Source: Parabacteroides sp. (GTDB taxonomy: Bacteria > Bacteroidota > Bacteroidia > Bacteroidales > Tannerellaceae). Taken from it: DNA of 64,000 bases. Positions 9,010 through 17,753 of the stretch are shown here, piece by piece. A program made the translations under genes and the position numbers. Every line of letters starts with the position of its first letter. Position 1 is the stretch's first letter. The stretch spans positions 62,001 through 126,000 of the forward strand of contig DXVO01000038.1 in the NCBI GenBank assembly GCA_019417325.1, given 5' to 3'. The notes under the pieces were generated by a model that saw only the letters and a program-made list of their open reading frames with translations, had not been told where the DNA came from and did no database searches.

Positions 9010-10578
9010 TTAATTTTCATATCCATCATTCTGAGTCAAATTTGGATTTCTCTGTCTTTCATTTACAGATATCGGCCATAATAAATCCGTCTTTTTAAAT
9101 GTTGCGCCAGAAGCATTCTTTGCACCAACTAAATCGACATAATTTACCTGTCCCGGAGTTGTTGTTGAAATCACAGGGAATTTACCTGTACGCAGACAGT
9201 CGTCCCAAATCTTATACTCCAATGGGAATTCACGTAGGCGTTCTGTCCAGCAAGCTTCAATAAAGGCTTGTTTAGATAATGCAAGCAACTCAGACTTAAG
9301 CTCTTCTGCTGTTTTCCCATCCAAACGTGCACGAGCTTGTACCTGAGCCAAATAGCCGGCAGCCTCATCCGTTACACCTGAACTCTGAGCTATTGATTCC
9401 GCACCGTCCAACAACGCTTCCGCATACCGGAATATATTCCAGTCTTTCGTTCCTTTACCTGTATTCAGCAAAGCATCTTCATCGAAATAGTACCAGCAAC
9501 CTGCCACTTTAGATTCCCAAACGGCTCCATTATTAGGATTTGTATATTTCCAATGGAAAAATTGATTTTCCTTGATACGTAAATCTTTGCCTTTCTCATA
9601 TACATTCAAAAATTCATCAGTAGGACCGTACACCCTTTCAAAGATAGAATATTTATTAAATACGGAAACGGCACTTGAACTAACAGAGTAAGTTGGGAAC
9701 CAATCACTTGTATTAACTGCGTTATCATATTCCTGAGCATAAATAACTTCATCCAAGTCATCAATTGAACGCAATTTATTAAAAGCACTCTTATCCTCCA
9801 AATTATCATTCTGTGTCAATCCATGAGGAGAGTTTATCACAATTCTCGCATATGGAACTGCCTCTGCATATTTACCTTGCTGCATATAAACCGTTGTCAA
9901 CATCATAGCAGCTGCATACTTGGTAATTCGGTGAGCATTATCAGCAAATTTAGCTTCAGGCAAGATACCTACGGCATCCTGCAAATCTTTCTCTACCTGA
10001 GCATAAACAGTTGCTGCCGCAGTACGCTCCAACTCCATATTTTCTGCTATAACATAAGGTTCTGTATAGAAAGGAACATCTCCAAATGTTTTTACCAGGT
10101 AGTAATAGTTAAATGCACGGAAGAATTTTGCTTCGGCAACATACTTATTAGCCACATTCTCGTCCATTTTTATTTCAGGAATATTTTTGATTGCAGCATT
10201 AGCAACATTTATAGCCTTATAACAAGCATCCCAAACACCATCCATCGTTCCTGAAATCTGCATGGTATATTGCTGACGATTCAGTTCACGAGAATATTTA
10301 CAAACGATTTCTTGTCCTTCATAACTATTAGAAAAATAGCCTGTCAGGAAACCGGTTATAGAAGCAAAACTTCCTACATATGCACTTGGTGCCGAGGCTA
10401 TTTGCCGAATAGCCCCTGTACGATATAAATAGTTTACGTTAGCTAACGCCTGAGCTTCCGTTGTATAGTAGCCAACGGTTGTTAACTCTGTTTTTGGAGT
10501 TTCTTCCAAAAAGTCGCTACAAGCCGTAAAGCCCATTAAGCCAGCACATAAAATAGCTGTTGTTAATATCTTTTTCAT
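9010..10578 (-). CDS. SusD/RagB family glycan-binding lipoprotein (SusD1)
   Basis: Start chosen at 10578 (MKKILTTAILCAG), four codons inside the longest frame, because it begins the lipoprotein signal, which ends GFTAC (Cys20). About 522 residues, the usual SusD size. Family marks: CSDFLEETPKTELT after the lipid-anchored Cys, the TPR-like region with AEAKFFRAFNYYYLVKTFGDVPFYTEPY, and the C-terminal WTERLREFPLEYKIWDDCLRTG and RNPNLTQNDGYEN. SusD proteins sit on the cell surface over a SusC channel and capture glycan. It lies 25 bases after susC1, its partner, so the two form an operon closed by the terminator at 8933-8967. Substrate is presumably an alpha-mannan, judged only from the neighbouring mannosidases. 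Confidence 0.93.
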   Translation of the reverse strand: MKKILTTAILCAGLMGFTACSDFLEETPKTELTTVGYYTTEAQALANVNYLYRTGAIRQIASAPSAYVGSFASITGFLTGYFSNSYEGQEIVCKYSRELNRQQYTMQISGTMDGVWDACYKAINVANAAIKNIPEIKMDENVANKYVAEAKFFRAFNYYYLVKTFGDVPFYTEPYVIAENMELERTAAATVYAQVEKDLQDAVGILPEAKFADNAHRITKYAAAMMLTTVYMQQGKYAEAVPYARIVINSPHGLTQNDNLEDKSAFNKLRSIDDLDEVIYAQEYDNAVNTSDWFPTYSVSSSAVSVFNKYSIFERVYGPTDEFLNVYEKGKDLRIKENQFFHWKYTNPNNGAVWESKVAGCWYYFDEDALLNTGKGTKDWNIFRYAEALLDGAESIAQSSGVTDEAAGYLAQVQARARLDGKTAEELKSELLALSKQAFIEACWTERLREFPLEYKIWDDCLRTGKFPVISTTTPGQVNYVDLVGAKNASGATFKKTDLLWPISVNERQRNPNLTQNDGYEN

Positions 10579-10603
10579 ATATATATTCAATTTAATGAGT
10601 TAA

Positions 10604-13600
10604 TTAAAAGGTTACATTAACGCCAAATGTAAATGTTCTTGCTCTCGGATAAGAGAAGAATGTCATATTCTGGCCAAACTTACCACCCGTTTCAGAAGTT
10701 GATTCGGGATCATATCCTAAGAAATCCTTAGATACAATCTGGAATAAGTTATTAGCACTTGCATACAAACGTAATCCGGACAAACCGATACCTTTAATCA
10801 CTTTTGAATCAAATGTATAACCAACTTGCAACAAGTTGCAACGTAAATAAGAACCATTAGCCACCCATTGAGAATCAGTTGTAGTATCCTGACCTGCGTG
10901 TTTTTCCCCGTTGTGTTCGCCACTTTGCAAATAAATCATCTGTTGCATTGCATCCGGATTTGTTCCGTCATAAGCATCAGTTAAAATATTCTTTAAACCG
11001 TTGGTAATACCGAAACGGTCGTAAGTTGAGTGGAAGAAACGCTGTAAAGTTTCAACTCCCCATACAAACTGTAAATCCAATGTCAAATCGAAGTTCTTAT
11101 ATGACAAATTATTAATCCAGCTACCGGTCCAATCTGGTAAACCTTTTCCAATAATCGTTTTGTCTTTTGAACGTTTTGCACGGCCTACCTGATCCTGCGT
11201 ACAGTTACCGGCTTGCCAGTCTTCTTTTGTATAAACGCCATAGCGTTCCAAACCATAGAAGCTACCCATACTTTCGCCAACGCGCAAGATACTGCCGCCG
11301 CCTACCCAGTCGTACAGATAAACATCTGCATCCGTATCACCTAATGCAAGAATTTTATTCTTATTAAAGTTCAGGTTAATTGTTGAACTCCAATTAAAGT
11401 CTTTATTCTGTACTGGAATAGCTGTTACCATGATATCAGCACCCTGGTTTCTTACAGCACCGATGTTTTTGTAGATAGAATTGAAACCTGTTGAGTGAGG
11501 AACCGGGCAATCTAACAGCAAATCGGTAGTTTTCTTGTTATAATAAGCAACATCAAAGCTCAAACGGTTCTGGAACAAACCTAAATTGATACCGATATCG
11601 AACTGTCCTGTTTTTTCCCATTTCAAATCCGGATTTGACATGGTATTAATATAAGAATAAGAAGCACGCTTAGCATCAATTAAATGTGTACCGGCGGCTG
11701 TTTTTCCCAATGATTTATAAGAACCGATTTCAGAGTTACCAGTCAAACCATAACTTGTATGGATTTTCAACATACTGATAGTCTTATTATCTTTCAAGAA
11801 ATCTTCTTGGGAAATATTCCATGCCAAACCGGCAGACGGGAAGAATGCATATTTATTATTTTCACCAAATTTAGAAGAACCATCGACACGACCTGTTAAA
11901 GTTGCGGAATAACGATCTTTATAGGTGTACGCAAAACGCAAGAAATAAGAGTTCATAGCCCAGCGGCTCCAGCTTGATTCCGGAGAACTCGGGTTAGTTC
12001 CTACAGCCATATTATAATCTTCATAGAAGTCGTCTGCAAAACCTTCCGTACGGGATTTGTTCCAGCGTTCTGTACGTTCCTGCCAAGACAGACCTGCCAT
12101 AGCATTCAAACGATGTTCACCGAATGTTTTGTTGTAAGTCAGGTAAGTTTCTTCCTGCCAATACATTGTGTTCCAGTTTTCAAATTCAGCCCAGCCGTTA
12201 GGCATTGAAATATTATTCAAAGAGGTAGAAGAATAACCTCTGTAAGTAATATTATGATGGTCGATACCGAACTGAGTCTTTAAATCCAAACCTTCAAGCA
12301 GGTGGAATGTCAAGGCTGCATTACCAAATATCTGAGTATTATACTTCATACGTTTCTGTAAATCCAGAATCATAACCGGATTTGACATACCTTCCAAACC
12401 GAAATAATTACTTTCGCTCAAAGAAGTCGTACTTGTAGTATAGTCTCCATTTTTATCTCTGACAGGCAACCAGGGTACCATTTCAATCATAGTACGGCGA
12501 GCTTCCTGGCCTCCACCATCTTCCGGCGTATACCGGCCCCAAGTATGGTTGACCAATACGTTAACGGCTGTCGATAACCACTTTGTCGGATTTGCATCAT
12601 AAGCGACCTTTGCATTCAAACGTTTATTATACGTATTCATTACAATACCCTGTTGATCCGTATAGTTCAGGAATGCACCCATTGATGAATTTTTACCGGC
12701 TTGCTGGATATTCAACTGATGATTGTGAGACACAGCCGTACGCGTTGATTCATCCTGCCAATCCGTATCGTACAACGGATTACCATTTGCATCAAAATAA
12801 TCGCGGTCATGGAACCAGTAGCTACGGTCTAAAGACCAGTTTTTACCCATATAAGTGTTTTCATTTTCCAACCCTTTCATAAAGGTATCACACCATTCCT
12901 GGGAATTCAACAAATCCATTTTACGTGCAATATGGCTGGCACTGACAGATCCCTGATAGCTAATCTGAACACCTTCTCCACCTTTTTTACCACGCTTTGT
13001 TGTAACCATGATAACACCGTTTGCACCACGGGCACCATAGATAGCGGTTGCAGAAGCATCTTTCAAAACTTCCATGGATTCGATATCATTCGGGTTTACT
13101 AATCCGAAATTCTCCATTACCACACCATCCACAACATACAACGGGTCCGAAGAAGAGTTGATTGTTGCCATACCACGGATAATAACACGGTTATTATAAG
13201 CACCCGGCTGACTGGAGTTCGAGAAGATATTTACACCGGAAACTTTACCACGCAAGTTTTCCAACGCACTAAAGTTCTGGTTCTTAGTCAAATCTTCGCC
13301 TTTGGCAACACCGATAGAACCTGTAACGTCGGACTTACGCATTGTACCGTAACCAACTACCACTACTTCATCTAATGATTGAGTATCCTCTGCTAATACG
13401 ACATTAATTGCAGACTGGTTTCCTACTGTAACGTCTTTTGTTAAATAGCCGATATAGGAAATTTGCAGGATAGCACCGGCAGGAACTCCCTCTATTGAAT
13501 AATTACCATCAATATCTGTAATTGTTCCGTTTGTTGTTCCTTTTACTACCACATTTGCACCAATAACAGGTTCCCCGTTCATGTCTTTTACAACACCTTT

Positions 13601-13840
13601 TACGATTTTACCCTGTTGAACAACCGGAGATGCATTTTTTACTTCTTTACTGCTAACAGACAAATCATCGGTCTGTTTTTCTACTTGATCGATAAAACCA
13701 CCGATCGTAATTCCATTTCCGTCGATATCACCATTCACATTCTGCGAACTTGTTGGAGCTGCGAATGTTGAAAAAGCACAAGCGGAAAGAAGAAAGGTTG
13801 AAATTTTCATGATATTCAGAAATTTCGGTTCTTTTTTCAT
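10604..13840 (-). CDS. SusC/RagA TonB-dependent outer-membrane transporter lacking most of its STN domain (SusC1)
   Basis: 1078 residues. Order: signal peptide (MKISTFLLSACAFSTFAAP), a stump of the STN domain (about 44-67), carboxypeptidase-regulatory-like repeat (GVVKDMNGEPVIGANVVVKG, 79-150), TonB box DEVVVVGYG, plug (GVNIFS, YVVDGVV, IYGARGANGVIMVTTKRG), then the beta-barrel ending TFGVNVTF. Compared with SusC2 (19516-22854), which is nearly identical at the N-terminus, about 41 residues are missing in frame at residue 67 (near 13640), from SKEV straight to KNASPVVQQ. The remaining stump has polar substitutions (TDDLSVS against TDYLFVY). STN is the domain that talks to FecR anti-sigma factors in these transporters, so SusC1 should still import but should not signal. 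This fits the loss of the neighbouring fecR. The barrel and plug look intact. Confidence 0.95.
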   Translation of the reverse strand: MKKEPKFLNIMKISTFLLSACAFSTFAAPTSSQNVNGDIDGNGITIGGFIDQVEKQTDDLSVSSKEVKNASPVVQQGKIVKGVVKDMNGEPVIGANVVVKGTTNGTITDIDGNYSIEGVPAGAILQISYIGYLTKDVTVGNQSAINVVLAEDTQSLDEVVVVGYGTMRKSDVTGSIGVAKGEDLTKNQNFSALENLRGKVSGVNIFSNSSQPGAYNNRVIIRGMATINSSSDPLYVVDGVVMENFGLVNPNDIESMEVLKDASATAIYGARGANGVIMVTTKRGKKGGEGVQISYQGSVSASHIARKMDLLNSQEWCDTFMKGLENENTYMGKNWSLDRSYWFHDRDYFDANGNPLYDTDWQDESTRTAVSHNHQLNIQQAGKNSSMGAFLNYTDQQGIVMNTYNKRLNAKVAYDANPTKWLSTAVNVLVNHTWGRYTPEDGGGQEARRTMIEMVPWLPVRDKNGDYTTSTTSLSESNYFGLEGMSNPVMILDLQKRMKYNTQIFGNAALTFHLLEGLDLKTQFGIDHHNITYRGYSSTSLNNISMPNGWAEFENWNTMYWQEETYLTYNKTFGEHRLNAMAGLSWQERTERWNKSRTEGFADDFYEDYNMAVGTNPSSPESSWSRWAMNSYFLRFAYTYKDRYSATLTGRVDGSSKFGENNKYAFFPSAGLAWNISQEDFLKDNKTISMLKIHTSYGLTGNSEIGSYKSLGKTAAGTHLIDAKRASYSYINTMSNPDLKWEKTGQFDIGINLGLFQNRLSFDVAYYNKKTTDLLLDCPVPHSTGFNSIYKNIGAVRNQGADIMVTAIPVQNKDFNWSSTINLNFNKNKILALGDTDADVYLYDWVGGGSILRVGESMGSFYGLERYGVYTKEDWQAGNCTQDQVGRAKRSKDKTIIGKGLPDWTGSWINNLSYKNFDLTLDLQFVWGVETLQRFFHSTYDRFGITNGLKNILTDAYDGTNPDAMQQMIYLQSGEHNGEKHAGQDTTTDSQWVANGSYLRCNLLQVGYTFDSKVIKGIGLSGLRLYASANNLFQIVSKDFLGYDPESTSETGGKFGQNMTFFSYPRARTFTFGVNVTF

Positions 13841-13895
13841 AACTTACTTGATTAATTCGTTAATACTTAATTGTGTTTGAATTTGTGTTTTTATA

Positions 13896-13925
13896 GACCT
13901 GAAAGGCGCACAACACTTTCCGGTC
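13896..13925 (-). other. Leader hairpin before susC1
   Basis: GACCTGAAAG pairs imperfectly with CTTTCCGGTC. The same position before susC2 (22914-22943) has a stronger version of the same hairpin. It lacks a U-tract on the coding strand, so it is more likely a leader or mRNA-stability structure than a terminator. Confidence 0.45.
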
Positions 13926-13968
13926 TTCTTTTATCCAGACTTCTCTTATCTCATAGGCAGTAAAAGAT

Positions 13969-14583
13969 TTAGAGGTTATACATCATATTTAGATCACTTA
14001 TTATATTTATCGGCATTCTATATATTCTCCGAATTGCATTAACAACCCTCTCGAAAATATAGCTACATACTATTGAAGGGAGATATCCAAGAATATGTGG
14101 GAGACGGATATCCCGAAAGACAGTATATTGCACACCGAATAGCGAGAAATACCAGTAAAAACCCAAGGCTGGACTTCCGGTATCCCCCATAAAAACCGTT
14201 CGAAAATGTTCTAAATTCCCGAATACATTATAATAAAAGAAAAGAGAAAGGACGCCTAACATTGCAAGAGCAAACATGAAACACGTCCGGAAATCATTGG
14301 TAAAGAATGAAAATCCACACACAAACATTAAAAAGTTAAGGGTAGTGGTAAGAATGGTATATCCTAACTGGTAACGCAAACCCGTTGTAAAGCGAGAAAC
14401 TTCTTTACTGCGTATTTTACTTTTATCGGGTATATTAAGCAATCGTTTTTTATATGCAACCACGAACTGGTGTGAAATAAACATAGGTGATACTACGATT
14501 GCTATTACTAAACACAACAAAATCAACATATAAGGTATTATACAGAGTTTATTTTTGAGGATGAAAAAGTTCGTCAGCCCCAT
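13969..14583 (-). pseudogene. Chimeric remnant: internally deleted WecA/MraY-type sugar-phosphate transferase joined to a FecR scrap
   Basis: A 204-residue open frame made of two unrelated pieces. Residues about 15-155 look like a polyprenyl-phosphate sugar-1-phosphate transferase: LLNIPDKSKIRSKEV near the start and FFYYNVFGN...VFMGDTGSPALGF near the end. Such proteins are usually 320-380 residues, and the middle with the catalytic DD and NxFNLxDG motifs is missing. The tail, about residues 157-180 (RLPHILGYLPSIVCSYIF), matches in frame the membrane segment of the intact FecR (IPYIHILGYAASICIAIF). At DNA level TCGAAAATATAGC (14051-14063) and ATATCCAAGAATATGT (14083-14098) recur in fecR at 23716-23728 and 23747-23762 with nearly the same spacing. 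The bases from here to susC1 also match the region before susC2. It starts 17 bases from an inverted repeat carrying a promoter. Enzyme function is unlikely. Confidence 0.75.
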
Positions 14584-14599
14584 ATACAGACTAACGAAA

Positions 14600-14782
14600 A
14601 ATGACTAAAAAAACGGTCGTTTATTTTAGTCATTTATGTTCCATGTAAGTCACTAATAATAGGATTATTACATTTTAGCTAACTGGAAGAGCCTCAGATT
14701 TGTATAATTTTTTCTTTTGTTTTTACCGTTTTTATATATATATTTGCAATGACTAAAATAAACGACCGTTTTTTTAGTCATT
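14600..14782. repeat. 35-bp perfect inverted repeat flanking a 113-bp segment (putative invertible promoter)
   Basis: The left arm, 14600-14634, and right arm, 14748-14782, are exact reverse complements over 35 bases. Each arm is also nearly palindromic, starting AATGACTAAAA and ending TTTTAGTCATT around a centre of ACGGTCGT or its complement. The 113-base interior is AT-rich and holds one promoter, reading right. This is the layout of Bacteroides promoter invertons. No recombinase gene is in the window, so inversion would be done in trans. A MITE-like element with terminal repeats is the alternative, but no target-site duplication is visible (GAAA on the left, GCAA on the right). Confidence 0.8.
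14716..14746 (+). promoter_or_regulatory. Consensus Bacteroidetes promoter inside the invertible segment
   Basis: TTTG (14716-14719), 19 bases, then TATATTTG (14739-14746), an exact fit to the sigma-ABfr consensus and spacing. In the present orientation it reads right, into about 600 bases with no clear gene. If 14600-14782 were inverted it would read left, starting inside the left arm about 45 bases before the chimeric frame at 14583 and then susC1. So the sequenced state looks OFF for susC1. Confidence 0.75.
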
Positions 14783-15367
14783 GCAAAACAAATACATAAG
14801 CCATATATATCAACATGTACGTAATAAGCTTATCAAACAAAGTCTCAAAAAACACCAATTAAGTACAGCTCTACATACAAAACACGCTTTTACTATCACC
14901 TTATGTTTTTAATTTATTTTATTATAATAATTATTTAATTTACAATACACCAAGATAAATCCATCTAAATCAATCCAATCAGTGCCACCTGCGCACATGT
15001 TTTTCATCTCCTCAAGAACACCTTTCCTTTTTCAAACTTCATCCCATCCTTTTAAAAAAACAGCCGTACTTTTCGGAAAAACCATATTTTGAAATATTCT
15101 TTTGATAGCTATCAAACTAAAGTATAATAATTATCAAACTAAAAAAAATCAATATGGAAATTACTTTTAACAACCATCAAAAGTATATTTCTAAAGGATG
15201 AAATTGGTAAAAGATGCCGATGAATTGTGGGAAGAAACGAATGAAAACCATCATTTCATTCGGATAATATTTAGAGAAGTTTTTCTGAAAAGTATTTATA
15301 TCTAAATTAACAGACAGCTAAAAACGGAATGAAATAAATTGATCGCTTTAAGGAAAGACAAAAAAAA
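14783..15367. other. Gene-poor AT-rich gap with a palindromic operator-like site and two tiny overlapping frames
   Basis: No gene of normal size is seen. A perfect 16-bp palindrome TTTGATAGCTATCAAA lies at 15101-15116. TATCAAACTA occurs at 15110-15119 and again 22 bases later at 15132-15141, the look of a repressor operator. Just after it two very short plus-strand frames overlap by ATGA: 15154-15201 (15 residues, MEITFNNHQ...) and 15198-15305 (35 residues, MKLVKDADELW...). They could be scraps of a small regulated gene such as a toxin-antitoxin unit, but I cannot identify a family. Confidence 0.35.
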
Positions 15368-15403
15368 GAGGATCATAAAAAAGTCTCGTTTTTTATGATC
15401 CTC
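15368..15403 (-). terminator. Intrinsic terminator after GH92 copy 4
   Basis: A perfect 15-bp stem (15368-15382 with 15389-15403) and a 6-base loop, with A7 at 15361-15367 giving a U-tract on the minus strand. It closes the sigma-fecR-susC2-susD2-GH92 region. Confidence 0.92.
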
Positions 15404-15458
15404 TGATATACTCTCTTTTTAGAGAGCATTCGTCAATTTTTATAAATCAAAGCTTCTG

Positions 15459-17729
15459 CTATTTCGACAAAGAGAACGGACGGTCAGCCATTGATGTTCC
15501 TCGGTTAAGAGCAGGTGTATTGCCCATCTGATAATGAATAACACCACCATTCATCAACTCATCATATTGCAAATAGTTTCTTGTGAATGGTTTGCCATTC
15601 AGAGAAGCAGACTGTATATATACATTTTCAGGACTATTGCCTTCTGCCTCAATAACCAACTTCTTACCATTTTCAAGTTGTATTGTCATTTTCGGAAATA
15701 CCGGACTACCTATTACATATTCCGTTGTACCCGGACAAACTGAATACAACCCCATTGCACTGATAACATACCAAGAAGAAGTCTGCCCCTGGTCCTCATC
15801 ACCCGGATAACCATCAGGAGTCGAATTATACAGATCGTTCATTATCTTACGTGCCCATTTCTGTGATTTCCAAGGCTCTCCAGCATAGTTATACAAATAA
15901 ATCATGTGCTGAATCGGCTGATTTCCATGAGCATATTGCCCCATATTAATCATTTCCATTTCTGCCATTTCATGGATAACGCGGTTGTAAGTTCCAACTT
16001 TAAATGTATTAGGAGAAGAAAATACAGCGTCCAATTTAGCAACAAAAGATTTATCACCCCCTATCAAATCAATCAATCCCTTTACATCATGGAACACAGA
16101 CCATACATAATGCCATGCACAACCTTCCGTAAACGGACCACCCCATTCTGTCGGATCAAAATTAGGATACCAGTTACCATCATTCTGCCGTCCACGCATA
16201 AATCCTACAGAAGGATCGAATACATTCTTGTAGTTGTATATTTGCTTTTTAAACTGTTCTTCGTAGAATGGCTGTCCTGTCATCTTTGCGAACTCCATTG
16301 CACACCAGTCGTTATAGCAATATTCCAACGTTTTAGCCGTTGCTTCACGTACATCAGGATATGGAACATAACCATAAATAAAATACTCTTTCCAACCTTC
16401 ACGACCATTAGCCGGTCCACCAGGTCCCTTATTTGTCACTTCATGGAACATTGCTTCCATAGCATGTTTCGGATCATAGGAACGGAAACCTTTAGCCCAG
16501 GCATCTGCAATCAACGATAATGCATGATTACCAATCATACCACCCTGATGACCAGGGAAAGACCATGAAGGCAACCAGCCGCTCTGATCGTAAGCCGTAA
16601 TCAAACTTGTAATATAATTGTTATGGAATTCCGGATGCAAAATAGCATTCAAAGGGAATTGAGCTCTGAATGTATCCCAGAATCCATTATCCGTATACAT
16701 CAATCCCTCATGAACTTTTCCATCATACGGACTGTAATATATAGGATTACCAGTTTCATCATGTTCATAGAACTTACGCGGGAAAAGCATAGAACGGAAG
16801 AAACAGGAATAGAATGTAGACTTCAATTCTTCCGAACCACCTTCTACCTGTATTTTACCTAATTGTTTGTTCCAGGCTTCTTTTGCAGCTGCACGTGTCT
16901 GTTCCAAAGATTTAAATGAACCTAACTCCTGCTTCAGATTCAACTCTGCCTGTTCATAGCTAATAAAAGAAGATGCTATTTTAGCCTGTACCTTAGAACC
17001 TTTTTTAAATTGGATATAAGCACCAGTATATTCACTTTCTGCATCAGTATTACCTTCTGCAATCAAACCTTCATTACCGGTCCATGTTCCGTACGATTCA
17101 AAAGGTTTATCAAATTCAATAACAAAATAGTTCGCGAAATTTTTAGGAACGCTATGGTTTGCATTTTTATTGTAACCAATTATTTTACGTTCTGCGGGTA
17201 TAATTTTAACACAACTGCCTCTATTATTTGCATCTAACACTACATAAGAATCTCCTTTTCCCGGAAATGAAAAACGCATATGTACACCTCTTTCTGTAGG
17301 TGACATTTCTGTAGTAATTTTATTATCAAAAGTAACTTTATAATAATCCGGATGAGCTATCTCATTTTTATGGCTGAATTTAGCTGCTCTTTTATACTGA
17401 TTTACCTCTAATTTGCCAGTAACAGGCATCAAAGAAAAAGCGGAATAGTCATTTGTCCAGGAACTGCACTGGTGTGTCTGCCTGAACCCACGGATAGAAT
17501 CTTTAAAATGTTGATAAATCCATCCGCTACCATTCGGGCCAGTCTGTGGTGTCCAGAAATTCATACCCCAAGGTAATGCGGTCGTGGCATAGGTATTTCC
17601 TCTTGTCAATTCATGTTTTGAATTTGTTCCTTGTAAAGTATTCACATATTTTGTCAAATCCGTTTTTTGAGCCGAGGCATCAAATCCCAGACCGGCAATA
17701 AGGCATAAAGAAATAAGAATTTGTTTCAT
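15459..17729 (-). CDS. GH92 family glycosidase, secreted (GH92 copy 4)
   Basis: 756 residues with a signal peptide (MKQILISLCLIAGLGFDASAQ) of the signal peptidase I type. GH92 marks: YVNTLQGTNSKHELTRGNTYA, FTEGCAWHYVWSVFHD (acid loop), HGNQPIQHMIYLYNYAG (Gln604) and GDEDQGQTSSWYVISAMGLY. It is clearly the closest relative of copy 3, sharing the HGNQ form and the NTY-A-PWGMNFWTPQTG block, which mirrors the duplication of the adjacent susCD genes. It lies 102 bases after susD2, with a terminator-like hairpin between them and no room for a promoter after it, so it probably depends on read-through. Likely a periplasmic mannosidase acting on what SusC2D2 imports. Confidence 0.93.
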   Translation of the reverse strand: MKQILISLCLIAGLGFDASAQKTDLTKYVNTLQGTNSKHELTRGNTYATTALPWGMNFWTPQTGPNGSGWIYQHFKDSIRGFRQTHQCSSWTNDYSAFSLMPVTGKLEVNQYKRAAKFSHKNEIAHPDYYKVTFDNKITTEMSPTERGVHMRFSFPGKGDSYVVLDANNRGSCVKIIPAERKIIGYNKNANHSVPKNFANYFVIEFDKPFESYGTWTGNEGLIAEGNTDAESEYTGAYIQFKKGSKVQAKIASSFISYEQAELNLKQELGSFKSLEQTRAAAKEAWNKQLGKIQVEGGSEELKSTFYSCFFRSMLFPRKFYEHDETGNPIYYSPYDGKVHEGLMYTDNGFWDTFRAQFPLNAILHPEFHNNYITSLITAYDQSGWLPSWSFPGHQGGMIGNHALSLIADAWAKGFRSYDPKHAMEAMFHEVTNKGPGGPANGREGWKEYFIYGYVPYPDVREATAKTLEYCYNDWCAMEFAKMTGQPFYEEQFKKQIYNYKNVFDPSVGFMRGRQNDGNWYPNFDPTEWGGPFTEGCAWHYVWSVFHDVKGLIDLIGGDKSFVAKLDAVFSSPNTFKVGTYNRVIHEMAEMEMINMGQYAHGNQPIQHMIYLYNYAGEPWKSQKWARKIMNDLYNSTPDGYPGDEDQGQTSSWYVISAMGLYSVCPGTTEYVIGSPVFPKMTIQLENGKKLVIEAEGNSPENVYIQSASLNGKPFTRNYLQYDELMNGGVIHYQMGNTPALNRGTSMADRPFSLSK

Positions 17730-17753
17730 GTTATAATTTTTAAAGGTTAAAAA

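Noticed and set aside
10604..13840. SusC1 as a pseudogene
   Set aside because: The deletion keeps the frame, the signal peptide, TonB box, plug and complete barrel are present, and susD1 follows at normal spacing.
14600..14782. Bidirectional transcription terminator
   Set aside because: The arms are AT-rich and 113 bases apart, and the interior holds a well-formed promoter; terminators in this window are short-looped.
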